Source of the DNA: Pyrrhosoma nymphula
Lineage: Eukaryota > Arthropoda > Insecta > Odonata > Coenagrionidae
Direction of reading: 5' to 3'
Assembly: GCA_963573305.1 (NCBI GenBank)
Contig: OY754339.1
Location: 11,579,941-11,643,940 of the forward strand
DNA: 64,000 bases
Shown here: piece after piece, positions 11,061-22,646 of the stretch
How the letters are laid out: each line of letters begins with the position of its first letter
Position numbering within the stretch: position 1 is the first letter of the stretch
Made by a program: the position numbers and the translations under genes
Notes under the pieces: model-generated
The model's input: only the letters and a program-made list of their open reading frames with translations
Databases searched by the model: none
Told to the model about the DNA's origin: nothing

Positions 11061-12660
11061 TCCACATTTGCGTTGTTATTTCTGTCTTGTTATTTTGTTG
11101 TTACTCTTCTATTCTCTGTATCTTTTGTTGATTTTATTGTTGTTATCCTTCTATTTCTCTGTATTTGCAAATGTGGAAATAAACACTTTTGAACTTGAAC
11201 TGAGACACGACAATCGAATCGAAGGAACAAGAAGATCGGACGAGAGCAGAAGGGAAGAAGAACCAGGATAGTAGAGGACGAGAAAAAGAGACAAAGAGAT
11301 GGCGTCATCCTCCCGTAGTCGGTCTCCGGACGACTCGGGGATCAGCTGGATGATCGCTAGCAGGAAAGGGAAGGCGAAGGTGACCGGAGTCTTCACCACC
11401 CCTCAGGAGTCCCCGGCCGCCAAGACCGCGGCGACGGCGAAGAAGACGGCACCGGCGACTCAGCTGCCCACCTCCAAACCCGCTTCCTCCTCCAAACCTC
11501 CCCCCTCCACCAAACCTTCCCCCTCCTCCAAACCTTCCCCCTCTCCCACTCCTTCCACCTCTTTCACTCCTCGCCTCTCTTCACCACCCAAACCCCTCCG
11601 TTACTCCTCCTCGACCTCTGCGCAGACCTCCGAACCCGATCCCCGTTTCCTACGTAATGACACTTCGGTGTTTATTACATCCCTCCCCAAAAAAACCTCC
11701 CAAAAAACCTTCTACACCCAACTCGTCTCCACCTACCCTTTCCTACGCTGCGCAGAGGTGTCTGTCTTTACGACGGAGAGAAGTGCGAAACTTCGCATTC
11801 CTGCGATGTTCTCGCATTTCTTCGAGGGAAAGGAGAAAATTAAGCTTGTCCACCGCCTGGGCGAGAAGTGCTGCGTATCCGTACGCAAGCCTCCCGCCCA
11901 GGAAACCACCACTAATAACCGTTCTTTCTCCTTTTCAGTGGTCATCCGGGGAGTGGACACGGGAACGTCGGAGGAGGACATGCGGGAGAGCCTGTCGTTT
12001 GCCGGATACAACTCCGAGGAGATGAAGGTGTACAGGATCACCGCGCGGCGGACGGGCAGACCCACGACCTTGATGAGGGTCATATCCAAGGTCCAGGAAT
12101 CCATCCACCGCCTGCTCCACGAGGGTGTCATTTCCTTCGGGAAAAGATACCGCGTGGAGGCCTCCCGTCCACCACGTGCCCAGCCCGCTCAATGACACAG
12201 GTGTCACGGTTTCGAACACCGGACACACGAGCGCAGGAAAGATCTCTGCTGCGCACGATGCGGAATGAGTCACCGTTCCGCAGGATACAAAGCGGATACT
12301 CTTAAATGCGCCAACTGCGGCGGCGAGCATCACTCCGGAGACTTTCGGTGCCCTCAGCGCCCAAAGGAGCCGGCAGTGCTGGGCAAGGCAACAGCGGTAA
12401 TCCCTTGTCCTCTTTCTCCTCCCACAGATATGGAGGAAGCACCAGAAGAGACGGTCTCCAATAAGGACCTTCTCCGCCTGCTGGGCCTTCTGCTGGCGAA
12501 TCTCCACCCGGTGGAGCGGTCATCAGCGGCAGAGTTCCTGGACGCAGCGGCACGTGAGGTCCTTGGGTACTCCGTCCAGGCGGTGTACTCTTGGAACTCA
12601 CAGTTCACAGCCGTGGAGAGGACGACGGCTTAAATGACAGGCTGAGATAACATATACCTT
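11032..12660 (+). mobile_element. LINE copy 1 with ORF1 only (no endonuclease/RT)
   Basis: The element-like unit starts with a hairpin region, continues through a T/G-rich leader and an AATAAA-containing segment (TGGAAATAAACAC, about 11174), then TGAGACACGA at 11201-11210 and a gag-type ORF1 at 11299-12633. No endonuclease or RT motif follows in any frame before the next copy begins at 13349. The borders are approximate and no target duplication was found. Confidence 0.5.
11299..12633 (+). pseudogene. LINE ORF1 (gag-like, zinc knuckle) with one internal UGA
   Basis: The single frame is 444 codons with one in-frame TGA at 12193-12195. It begins MASSSRSRSPDDSGISWM and continues with a Pro/Ser-rich low-complexity linker (codons about 40-115). 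Next is an RRM-like gag core containing SVVIRGVDTGTSEEDM, then the zinc-knuckle region with KCANCGGEHHSGDFRCP, and a C-terminal helix-rich tail (LLRLLGLLLANLHP). In the sister copy at 14330 the TGA position is the first Cys of the first knuckle (TGC), so one base change explains the stop. The product would bind the element RNA. Similar organisation is known from Jockey/R1-type ORF1 proteins. Confidence 0.75.
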
Positions 12661-13340
12661 GACTTCGCCTTTCAGGCTTTAATAATTAACGCTGAAATAA
12701 GCATCTTTGTATATACTAAACCATAGTAAAATTAATTATATTTCTTGCCCTGACGAAGAGAAAGTTTTATTAACTATGCATTTGTAAATAATATAATCAT
12801 ATCTTAAATTTAATTTATAAATAACTGCTCTACTTTCCATGCATTTTAACTTATATATTTTCATACTTTAATATTCTGTGGACAATGGACAAATAGTTAC
12901 AATGTATTAAGATGATATCCTAAAAACCTTTATAAAACAACAATCTCTGATTGGCTTGGTAATATGTATCTTGTACAAATTGTAAATATGAATATTAATA
13001 TCGGCTTACTCCACAGCACTACTCGAACATCATGTCCGGAACCAGACAACAGTACCAACGCAGAAAACTACGATGAACGCAATGCACACCGGAAGCCAAA
13101 TCACCAGGATCGACACCACGACAACAGTCAAAGCAACTCCTGGATTACCTACTACCTTCATACTACATCATCATAACACGGCGGTCTGCACGAGGTTTTG
13201 CCGGTTTCCCTCGTGACTCGGGCAAATGCCAGACCACTAAGCCATCCCGGATGAAAAGAGTTCCTGCGTAAATAATACTTCAACTTCAACCTAATCTGCT
13301 ACACGCTTCACTGTACAAATTTAAAACAACCACAATGTTA
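12661..13340. other. AT-rich spacer between the two ORF1-only LINE copies
   Basis: No gene is supported. A CCCTGACGAAGAGAAAG string at 12748-12764 resembles the start of the conserved hairpin but cannot form its inner stem. The rest is AT-rich 3'UTR-like sequence and unassigned DNA. Confidence 0.4.
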
Positions 13341-13348
13341 TTGACTTA

Positions 13349-14765
13349 CCCTGAAGAGGAGAAATCCTAAAGCAGGGGCTATTGTTGTAAATATATATAT
13401 ATATATATATATAAATATGTGCATATCTGTAAATGTCTGTAAAAATGTGTTACAATGGCAATAAACACTTTTTTAATTGAATTGAATGAGACACGACAGA
13501 GATTGATTTGATTCGAGAGACAAAGAAAGTAATCCAGAGACCAGACCAAGGAAGAAAAGAAGAAGATGGCATCCAACGACGAGACCGGGATCTCCTGGAT
13601 GATCAACAGGAGCAAGAAGAAGCCTGCCAAGGTTCTGGGAGTCATCACGGCCCCCAGGCCACCAACCGGTGGAAATGTGTCGACCGCCGACTCACCCCTC
13701 ATCTCCCCCATCCCTCTCCTTCATCCACACCTTCCAACTCCCGCCCCAACTCCCCGTTGATCCCTTTCTCCGCCTCCTTTCCCAAGCCTCCCGTCAATAA
13801 CACCAGTGTATATTGGCAACCTTCCTCCCAAGACCTCCCAAAAAACCTTCCATTCCCACGTAGTTTGCGCCTTCCCTAACCTACGGCACGCGGAGATCTC
13901 CGTCTTCTCGTCTGAGAGGAAGGCTCGGCTCCGCATCCCAGCGGTGTTGGGCTACCTTTTCGAGAAGGCGGAGGAGAAAAGAAAGCTTGAACACAGACTG
14001 GGCGGCCCGTGCACTGCACTCGTGCAACGCCCGCCCGCCCAGTCCTCCACTGATAAAATTCTCCCTTTGTCCTTTTCAGTGGTGATCCGGGGAGTAGACA
14101 GCGAGACAACAGAGGAGGACCTGAAGGTTGGACTCGACTTCGGGGGCATGGAGTACACCAGGGTGCAGCGCATCATCGCCCGAAAAACTTCAAGACCAAC
14201 CACTCTCGTGCGCGTTATCACCAACGACACGACGACGGCGCACCGGCTGCTCCACGAGGGTCTCCTAGTCTACGGGAAACGCTACCGTGTCGAGCCCTCC
14301 CATCCACCTAAAAGCCAGCCAGCCCAATGCCACAAGTGCCTGGGTTTCAATCACCCGGCACAAGGTTGCAGGCGAGACGTTCGCTGCTCAAGGTGTGGAG
14401 CGAGCCATCGCTCCTCAACTTGCGCGGCGGAGGTGCTCAAGTGCGCCAATTGTGGAGGCGGGCATCATGCCGGTGACTGGCGGTGCCCTCAGCGCCCGAA
14501 GGAACCGGTAGGGCTGGCCGACTCAGTTCGACTCACGCCATGTTCTGTTGTCTCTCCTGCAGGTCCGGAAGGCGAGGAGAAGGTCACAAAGAGAGAGCTT
14601 CTCCGACTCCTGAGTCTCCTTCTGGCAAACCTACACCCTAAGGAAAGGACACCTGTGGCTTAAATACTTGACGAAGCGGCTCGAGGCGTCCTTGGATACT
14701 CCGTTCACTCACTTCGTTCACTCCTGGACTTGGCAGTTGGCAGCCGTGGAGAAGATATACGGATA
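13349..14765 (+). mobile_element. LINE copy 2 with ORF1 only, related to copy 1
   Basis: The unit has the same order of parts as copy 1: the 29-nt hairpin at 13349-13377, then an (AT)n run at about 13389-13412, an AATAAACAC segment at 13461, TGAGACACGA at 13487-13496 and a gag-type ORF at 13566. The codons after the main stop remain similar to copy 1 up to about 14765 (AARGVLGYSV). No EN/RT follows before the Gypsy insertion at 14983. Confidence 0.5.
13566..14663 (+). pseudogene. LINE ORF1 (gag-like) with three zinc knuckles, copy 2
   Basis: The start MASNDETGISWMINRSK parallels copy 1. The frame passes a TGA at 13758-13760, and a neighbouring frame is better for NNTSVY, so compensating frameshifts are likely near 13730-13810. 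From 13806 it is open: a gag/RRM-like core (SFSVVIRGVDSETTEEDL), then three CCHC-type knuckles beginning CHKCLGFNH, CSRCGASH and CANCGGGHH, ending RPKEP and LLANLHPKERTPVA. The stop at 14661 lies earlier than in copy 1. The protein would act as an RNA chaperone for retrotransposition. It resembles copy 1 through the core, knuckles and tail. Confidence 0.75.
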
Positions 14766-14982
14766 ACCTAATGCCTTTTCTTTCCTCTAATCCCCTTGCT
14801 TTTAATTTTCTTTTCAAGTTAATTCATTCTGTTTTTCTTCCTTCAGAAGTAGCACGCCTTTTGCCTTAATGTCAGTAACATAATTACTTGAAATAAATTC
14901 CATTTACCACCCTTTTTAGTTCCCAAGCACGCCTATCAGGCACATCTTTTTCTCAGAAAGCTCTTTCGTCTAATGTAAATAC
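14766..14982. other. flank of the Gypsy insertion
   Basis: Short AT-rich 3'UTR-like sequence, ending in the left copy of the ATAC target duplication at 14979-14982. Confidence 0.5.
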
Positions 14983-15869
14983 TGTGGCATTTTCCCCTCT
15001 GTTTTTTTGGGCAATTCTCCTCTTTGGACAGTTTCTCCTCTGCGGACTGTTTATCCTCCGGACTTAGCCGAAGGACTTGCCCGAACGACATGCGCGCTAA
15101 CGACATGTGCGCCAACGACGGCCAAAATGCCTACGACTACAAAATGCAGCGACTACTGCCAGCGACTTCTGCCACGACGTTCAGCCGCGCCGTTCAGCCG
15201 CGCCGTTCAGCCGCGCCGTTCAGCCGCGCCGTTCCCTCGCCAGGTCCTGCACCGCTTTTATAGCCAGTAAAGTGAGGAAGGATACCAAAAATGCGGTCAT
15301 CCTGACCAAGGCTCAAAGGCTGTGATCCTGTATTCTGCGGCCGACGCCAGAAAACAGTTCCTGGCGCTCCAATTAAAAACTGCCACCCTATCTATCACCC
15401 ATCCCATTATTTCCTCCCCTCCATGGCTACCAATCGCCAACCTCCTGACCTTACCCATTCCACCTTCGTCCTTGTCGACAGACCCCCTCCTCAGCTGACT
15501 CGTGTCCAAGCTCGCTCTCTATTTGCTTCCGAGACGCCGACCGGGTAACACCGTTGTGTGAGCCTGCTGACTAAGTCACTTTTGTACTTAAGAGAGAAGC
15601 TCAACCTCTCGTACTTGTTAAACTTAAACTATTTTCCGCCTGGTAAACTTTGATTATGGTCGCCTGGCACTCGACCTATGGGTAAATTATTGTAATTGGT
15701 TTGGTTCTATTTTGTGATTTGTAAAATATATTGATAAGTTAAGTTTATGATTGATAATACTTGTGTTTCGTTCGTTTTCCTCATTTTTCTCACCCGAGCT
15801 TGGGAAGAGTTTGTTTTTTCAAGAGTGTTATCGGCGAGAAAATCTGCTCCTTCTCCCGATAGCGCTACA
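14983..15869 (+). repeat. 5' LTR of the Gypsy element
   Basis: TG...CA, 887 bp. It contains four tandem copies of CAGCCGCGCCGTT (15182-15233), compared with three in the 3' LTR. The short ORFs in this repeat are shadows of the GC-rich tandem repeat. Confidence 0.92.
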
Positions 15870-16115
15870 AACTGGTAGCAGAGCGTGGTTGTTCTTTTCC
15901 TGTCTTTCCAACGCAGTTGGTGAGTGTTGTATGAGGATCTGTGATCGTCATTATTTCTGCTATTTCATTTTCTTCCTTCACGGAAGTTTTGTCTCTGCCG
16001 CTAACGGCAATCTAAATAGGCAAGGGTTTTATTTTTCGTAATTTATTTTGTGTTCCTGGTTTCCAGTTCGAGGCCCTAGAATAGGTCATTGTAAATTCCT
16101 GTCGGAGTTTAGTGT

Positions 16116-18161
16116 GTGAATTCTTGTGTGACGAAGTTTTTTCGTCTTATCTTCCGGCAATTTGAGTGGAGTTTCGCCAGTATGCCTGGTGATTCAGTCG
16201 ATCAGTACGCAAGGGCTTACTTGACCACGGCCGAGGACAGGCGTGCTAGATCTAATGGGGGATCTGAGCTTACACTTGAAACTTCTGGTGTTCCGGCGGA
16301 ATCCACACCCAACGTGGTTCCCCGAGGCCAGGTGAACGAGCAGAATCCAACCCATGTCGCACCGCCAGTCCCAATGCAACCTGTTCTGCCGCTGTCTGAA
16401 GGTCTGGTCATAGTGAAGCAGCTGATCGCTGATTTTCCACCATTCGAGGTTTCCAATACAGAAAATTGGTATAATTTCATGTTGAAACTGAAAGAAATTG
16501 TCTCTCTTTCGCTAGTTCCTTTGTCTACGTTGTTGTATTTAGTCATTACCAAGCTGCCAGCTAGTTCTCATCAGTTTTGGCTCTCTTTTCGCGGTGGCAA
16601 AACTCAAAAGTCTTCCGACTCTATCGAGCTATTGACAGTTTCTGGTCAACCGTTTCAATTAAGGATGTCGATCCAACTTAAGGTGCAAATCGACAAATTT
16701 TCCTGGCAGCATACATTTTATGTAGCCAATATTCCATTTCCAATTCTTCTAGGCCTTGATTTTATTCGGAAATCCAATATGATTGTTCATCCGAAAGCTG
16801 TCTCTTTTGAAACGTCTCCCGCTACTAAGTTAAATTTTATCGCTTATTCAGTTGACAATTGCGCATCGAGTGCGTATCCCGAAGTGCCAAGCAGCAGTCG
16901 GTCGACAGATTCTTGCAGCAATCCTTTTCTCATTGAAAATGGATCTAATTCTTCGGATAATTTGATAAGTGAGTTAAAATATTTGTTGTCGCAATATCCC
17001 GATGTCATGACCCACGATTTGGGGACCACATCGCTTATGACTTACGAAATAGAATTAACTGACTGTAACCCGATTCGGAGTCATCCGTTCTCTTTATCTC
17101 CCGTTAAGGCACAGATCATGAAAAAACATGTGCAGTCGCTGCTCGACAAGGGAATTATTGAGAATTCTAACTCAAATTGGTCTTCTCCAGCCTTTTTAAT
17201 TCCCAAGAAGGATGGTACGGAGAGGTTAGTTGTGGATTATCGTAAGCTTAATAAGCAAGTTCAAATAGACGGTTATCCCACTCCGTCGGTGGAACATGCA
17301 TTTCAATATTTAGCTGACGCAAAATACTTTACTATACTTGATCTTAATTCTGCTTTTCACCAAATTCCTTTGTCTGAAAATTCGAAGAAATATACCGCCT
17401 TTGTCACACCGTTCGGGATATATCAATATACTCGTTTGCCATTCGGGTTTGCCAATTCTCCCCAAGTATTCACTCGCTTAATTAACGAGGTACTGGGAGA
17501 TCTAAAGTATTCTTGTGTGTATCCTTATATCGATGATTTGTGTATCTATTCAAAGAATTCCAGGGATCATATTAATCACGTCGATGCTGTCCTTAATAGA
17601 CTTCGTTTGGCTGGACTTACTGTATGTGAGGAGAAGGTTAAACTTGGCACTACGTCTCTCACCTTCCTGGGCCACTTGATATCCCATGGAAAACTTCAAG
17701 TTGATCCTGATAGAGTTAAGCCAATCGAAAATTTCCCTGCTCCAAAGAGTTTGAAGGAGGTAGCGAGATTTCTGGGGTTATGTGGTTTCTATTCCAAGTT
17801 CATTCCAAGGTATTCTGAAATTTCTATTCCTTTAAATCGCCTTAAACGTAAGAATGTTCCCTTTCACTGGTCAACGGCAGAGAATGAAGCTTTTATTCAG
17901 TTAAAGCAAGCTTTGATTAAGCCCCCGGTGCTGTCTTTCCCTCGTTCCGAGGATGAATTTCACTTATTTGTTGATGCTAGTAGCCTCGCATTAGCTGCAG
18001 TGTTAAACCATAAAGTAAACGGTGATTTCATACCTGTGGCATTCGCTAGTAAAGACCATGAAAGAAAGTTTTGGACCATGAAAGAAAGTTTTCGACTTAC
18101 GAGTTGGAATGTATGGCTATATGCTGGGGTGTCGAGAAATTCAATGTGTACCTTCAAGTAA
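16116..18161 (+). pseudogene. Gypsy gag-pol with internal deletion: gag start, protease end, RT, part of RNase H
   Basis: The open frame of 681 codons starts in a gag-like N-terminus. It then jumps in frame near codon 167 to the C-terminal end of an aspartic protease (FPILLGLDFIRKS). The rest of gag, any zinc knuckle and the protease catalytic Asp are missing. A full RT follows (about 17050-17690) with PAFLIPKKDG, LDLNSAFHQIPL, LPFGFANSPQVF and the catalytic YIDD at 17526-17537. A connection domain and the start of RNase H (LFVDASSLALAAVL) come next. A 20-bp tandem duplication (18054-18073 repeated at 18074-18093) shifts the frame inside RNase H and ends the ORF. ATG at 16116 is the first Met; another at 16182 (MPGDSVDQY) is also possible. 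Confidence 0.9.
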
Positions 18162-19656
18162 AACCTTTTCATTTGTATACTGATAATGGTGCATTGTCTT
18201 GGTTATTTTCACATCCCAAACAGCTGGGAAAGTTGGGTAGAATGGTTCTTAAACTCTCTTCTTATAAGTTCACCATCCATCATGTACGGGGAACTGCCAA
18301 TAATGTAGCTGATTGCCTTTCTCGTGTCGTTCCTGTGTCTAGTGATAATGTTGCTAGTGATATTGATTCATCTAAAGTTGGTGATGATCTATTTCCACCA
18401 ATGGCTTGTGTATTGAATAATGTTCCTTTATCATTTGTTAATATTAGAGACCATCAAAGGTCAGATCCTACTTTGAGGGATGTTCTCCAGAAATTGCAGA
18501 AAGATCCCTTGTCTTGTGCAAATTATTTTGTTAAGAACCAGCTGCTATGTTTTGGCAATTCAAGAACTCTTAGAGGGAAGGTTGTTTTACCTGTCGTGCT
18601 TCGACCAATGATATTCCAATATTTTCATTGCTCTAGTTTTGGCGCTCACCTGGGAATGTCCAAAACTTATGAGAAAATTAGCAGGGAATATTGGTGGAAG
18701 GATATGAAAAGGGAAATTTTTGACATGGTCAGAAATTGCCACTTATGTCAGACATGTAAACCTAGAAATTGTTCTTCGCCTGGCATGTTATCTTCTAACA
18801 TCCCTTCTGATGTCTGGGAAAGAATTTATATCGATTTTATCGGCCCGTTCCCATCCACAAAGGGTAGTAATCAGTATATTTTAACACTGATGGGTTCTCT
18901 AAATTTTGTATATTGGAGCCTGTACGAAAGGCTACAGCTGGTGCTGTTGTGTCTGTCCTCACTCAAAGAGTTTTCTCAAAGTTTGGTTTTCCAAAATATC
19001 TGGTCTCTGATAATGCTTCAGTTTTTAAGTCACACCTGCTTAGGGAGATGTGTTTACAACTTGGTATAAAACAAGTTTTCACATCTCCATATTACCCTTG
19101 TGCTAACCAAGTCGAAAGACTTCATCGAAATTTAAAATCTGCCTTGACAATTTTATGTAACAATGTTCACTCTACATGGGACCTTTTCCTCTATGATCTA
19201 AACTTTGCTTTCAATACTGCTGTACATGGTAGCACTGGCCAATCTCCTGCCAAAATAATGTTTGGTAGACAACTGCCACATCCTCTTACAAATCAGTGGT
19301 CAATTCCTATTGAGCTGTTCGAGGATAAAATTAAGGATGATCAGAGGAAAGCCTACTTGCAACAAGTGGTCGCCAATCTCAAAAAGGCAAGGGCAAAACA
19401 TGGGGAGGCTTTTAACAAACTCCACTCTCCAGTAAATTTTGCCCCTGGAGATTTAGTTCTTTGTAAAAATCATCCTATTAGCTCAAAGGCAGACAAGAGA
19501 ACAGCCAAGCTAATGCCTCTTTGGGAAGGTCCTTTCATTATTAAAAAAATTGTGTCTCCTGTAACAGTTGTTCTTGAGCTATCACATGATAAAGAAAAAA
19601 TATTCCATGTCTCTCAGTTAAAAATTTATCATCGTGACTCTGTGAATTCTCATTAG
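18071..19656 (+). pseudogene. Gypsy pol, RNase H end and integrase, with one frameshift
   Basis: After the 20-bp duplication the reading resumes as HERKFSTYELECMAICWG and LYTDNGALSWLF (RNase H). An integrase follows with its zinc-binding HLGMSKTYEKIS...CHLCQTC segment, the first catalytic Asp in IDFIGPFPS, and, after a frameshift near 18890-18900, the second in VSDNASVFKSH and the Glu in ANQVERLHRNLK. The tail (FAPGDLVLCKN, LWEGPFII, FHVSQLKIYH) is the usual Gypsy C-terminus, with the stop at 19654-19656. All three D,D,E residues are present, so only the frameshift separates this part from a complete integrase. Confidence 0.9.
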
Positions 19657-21768
19657 CTCAATATGGTGTGACTATTGCATTTTTCAAATTAACTCAATGA
19701 AATACTATGATTCTATTTAAACACACTGTTATTTGCTGCCTTTTAGTTGATCAATATGTACTATTCTATTAATATATTCTATACAAATACTTAATAATGT
19801 GAACACAGTGATCACCATACTTAATGTTGTCTTCCTCTCAAAGTGTGCAAATTGTGAAATCAGTTGGAGGACGAATGGTCTGATTGGAATGGGATGTGGG
19901 GAGAACAGCCAGGAACATTCCCGAGGTGACTCGCTTCCAGATAAGTTGCGGAGGGTCAATGGCTGTTAAGATTCATGTGTGTGACATCGACAGTGATTAT
20001 ATCCATTGTCCTCCCAGGGTGATTAGTGCTTTCTTTATGGTGATTAACTGTGTAATTGCAAACATTATCATTTTCTGTCTCTACCTGGCTATCTAATTTC
20101 TGTAGTCAGGTTATGTATGTTGAATATTGGGTTGTTAGGTCATGTATCTGGCGTAGGGGGTGCGATCCCATCGCCCGGCAATTATAATGATTGTCGCAAA
20201 CAGCACCCAGCTCTAGTATCATACTTAGCTGGTCTGGGGTTCCAACCCCCAACAAATTTTGAATTGAATTATCTATGACGGTGGCCACTAAATTATTTTT
20301 TCTATTAATTAGTTTTTTCTAACACGTTTGGCTTAACCTGGCCCGAGAACTGATTGAATCTCTCATCTTACCCAAATTAATTTTCCATTTTTTGCTGTTT
20401 TTTCATGGAAAACAATTTCTTACATATGGGTAGTGACATTGGAGAGATATCAATCTAATTTGTCATTAAAATGACTCCAATCTTATCATGAGTCATTTCT
20501 ATCAACCCAAATTCCTTCATTGAGTTATCAATGCTTAACAGTACAACCCAATTGGTTGTGCGAAAAAATTTAATTAGTTTTAAGGTCCATGAAATTGATT
20601 GACCTCTCATTCTGAGTCGTTCTATCAACCCAACTTTTTCAATGACTGTGTTTATGCTTAACAGTGCAACCCAAGTGGTTGCATAAAACCATGTAATTAG
20701 TTTTTAAGGTTCATGAATATGGGGGATCCACTCACAAATTTTGAATTATCATTAATATTATTAATACTAGGGTGAACTTGGAATACAGACTGATATTGTT
20801 ATACTTGAATTATCATTAATATTGTTAATACTAGGGTGAACTTGAAATACACAATGATATTGTTATACTTTAATTATCTATAATATTATTATTACTAGGG
20901 TGAACTTTGAATATAAAATAATATTGGTATATATGTATGATTATTATAATTTTCTAAAAGTATATTTAACTGATGTCACACAATTGCATACTATCACTTT
21001 CAATGAATACAAGTCTACTTTCATTGAACAATTGTATAATCCTGCCTTCAAGAATATTTGCTTTGTTTTATGCAATATTCTCTTTCTAGTTAATTTATTA
21101 CACCAGACGAGTCAGATGTTTCGTCTACTGGGTGTTGGTTTTTTGTTACTTAGATTTATTTCTCATTTGTTGGATGTTGCCAGCTGGACATCCAAATTAT
21201 TTATGATAATTGATATCAAAGATGCTATCATATCATTCTACTGGTCCATGTTTGTGACAGTCAGAATATACTTTCATCATTTGTTTGAAGGCTGTTGAAT
21301 ACTTAAAATCTATTGTTTAATATGTTTATCTGCAATCTTCACCTGTCGCCTGGAATCAAAGCTGTGGTATACTGCTCTCATGTTTCCTGTACTTTGGCAA
21401 CTTTCGAGGAGTGTCTCTCCCTCTATGGTTGGCTATGGCTGTGTGAACCAGTGTCATACTGAAAGATTGTATGAATCTGAAATGTTACTAAACTGGGTTA
21501 TTAACTTCAAGATGTTTATTAGTGATTATCCTACTACACTGAATGATCAGCTGTTCCACCTTTGTGGTCCAGAAAGGAGAGGAGGTTCTTGTCTGTGGGT
21601 GTCTGTGCTCAGTATCTTGGCAATATTGTTCAGTAAATTGCCTCTTAAGCCATAAACTGGCATTGTGAATTCAGTGAAAGTGTCCCTCTAGCAAGAAAAA
21701 AGGTGTCATTGATTCAATCATCATTCCTCATCCGGGAGTCAATTCTGTGCCTGATTTCCCCCAGTGGA
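19657..21768. repeat. long noncoding 3' internal region of the Gypsy element with tandem repeats
   Basis: There are 2.1 kb between the pol stop and the 3' LTR with no recognisable env. About 125-bp units repeat at 20487-20598 and 20611-20723 (shared CTATCAACCCAA and TGCTTAACAGTGCAACCCAA-like blocks). Three exact-length 64-bp units lie at 20741-20804, 20805-20868 and 20869-20932. An ORF at 20900-21298 is hydrophobic but matches nothing I recognise. The polypurine tract next to the LTR is not obvious. Confidence 0.7.
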
Positions 21769-22642
21769 TGTGGCATTTTCCCCCCTGTTTTTTTGGGCAA
21801 TTCTCCTCTTTGGACAGTTTCTCCTCTGCGGACTGTTTATCCTCCGGACTTAGCCGAAGGACTTGCCCGAACGACATGCGCGCTAACGACATGTGCGCCA
21901 ACGACGGCCAAAATGCCTACGACTACAAAATGCAGCGACTACTGCCAGCGACTTCTGCCACGACGTTCAGCCGCGCCGTTCAGCCGCGCCGTTCAGCCGC
22001 GCCGTTCCCTCGCCAGGTCCTGCACCGCTTTTATAGCCAGTAAAGTGAGGAAGGATACCAAAAATGCGGTCATCCTGACCAAGGCTCAAAGGCTGTGATC
22101 CTGTATTCTGCGGCCGACGCCAGAAAACAGTTCCTGGCGCTCCAATTAAAAACTGCCACCTTATCTATCACCCATCCCATTATTTCCTCCCCTCCATGGC
22201 TACCAATCGCCAACCTCCTGACCTTACCCATTCCACCTTCGTCCTTGTCGACAGACCCCCTCCTCAGCTGACTCGTGTCCAAGCTCGCTCTCTATTTGCT
22301 TCCGAGACGCCGACCGGGTAACACCGTTGTGTGAGCCTGCTGACTAAGTCACTTTTGTACTTAAGAGAGAAGCTCAACCTCTCGTACTTGTTAAACTTAA
22401 ACTATTTTCCGCCTGGTAAACTTTGATTATGGTCGCCTGGCACTCGACCTATGGGTAAATTATTGTAATTGGTTTGGTTCTATTTTGTGATTTGTAAAAT
22501 ATATTGATAAGTTAAGTTTATGATTGATAATACTTGTGTTTCGTTCGTTTTCCTCATTTTTCTCACCCGAGCTTGGGAAGAGTTTGTTTTTTCAAGAGTG
22601 TTATCGGCGAGAAAATCTGCTCCTTCTCCCGATAGCGCTACA
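21769..22642 (+). repeat. 3' LTR of the Gypsy element
   Basis: TG...CA, 874 bp, the same as the 5' LTR apart from one missing 13-bp unit (three copies at 21968-22006) and two substitutions (at the positions corresponding to 14998 and 15388). Confidence 0.92.
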
Positions 22643-22646
22643 ATAC

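Larger units (their letters stand above)
14983..22642 (+). mobile_element. Gypsy-type LTR retrotransposon, young but defective
   Basis: Two near-identical direct repeats, 14983-15869 (887 bp) and 21769-22642 (874 bp), start TG and end CA. They flank a pol region and are bordered by the 4-bp duplication ATAC at 14979-14982 and 22643-22646. I count two substitutions between the LTRs plus one 13-bp repeat-unit difference, so insertion was recent. Internal coding order is gag remnant, protease remnant, RT, RNase H, integrase, which is the Gypsy order. A primer-binding-like TGGTAGCAGAGCGTGG lies just inside the left LTR (about 15873). No env is recognisable. Confidence 0.93.

Noticed and set aside
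11733..12507. Long minus-strand ORFs opposite the LINE ORF1
   Set aside because: They are mirror images of a GC-rich plus-strand gag frame with recognisable zinc knuckles and show no domains of their own.
12748..12790. Third copy of the conserved hairpin
   Set aside because: It begins CCCTGACGAAGAGAAAG but lacks the pairing inner and outer 3' strands.
15182..15233. CRISPR-like array
   Set aside because: The 13-bp units are directly adjacent without spacers, lie in an LTR and belong to a eukaryotic retrotransposon.
20900..21298. Possible env gene of the Gypsy element
   Set aside because: The frame is hydrophobic but starts inside the 64-bp tandem repeats and shows no signal peptide, cleavage site or fusion motif that I can recognise.
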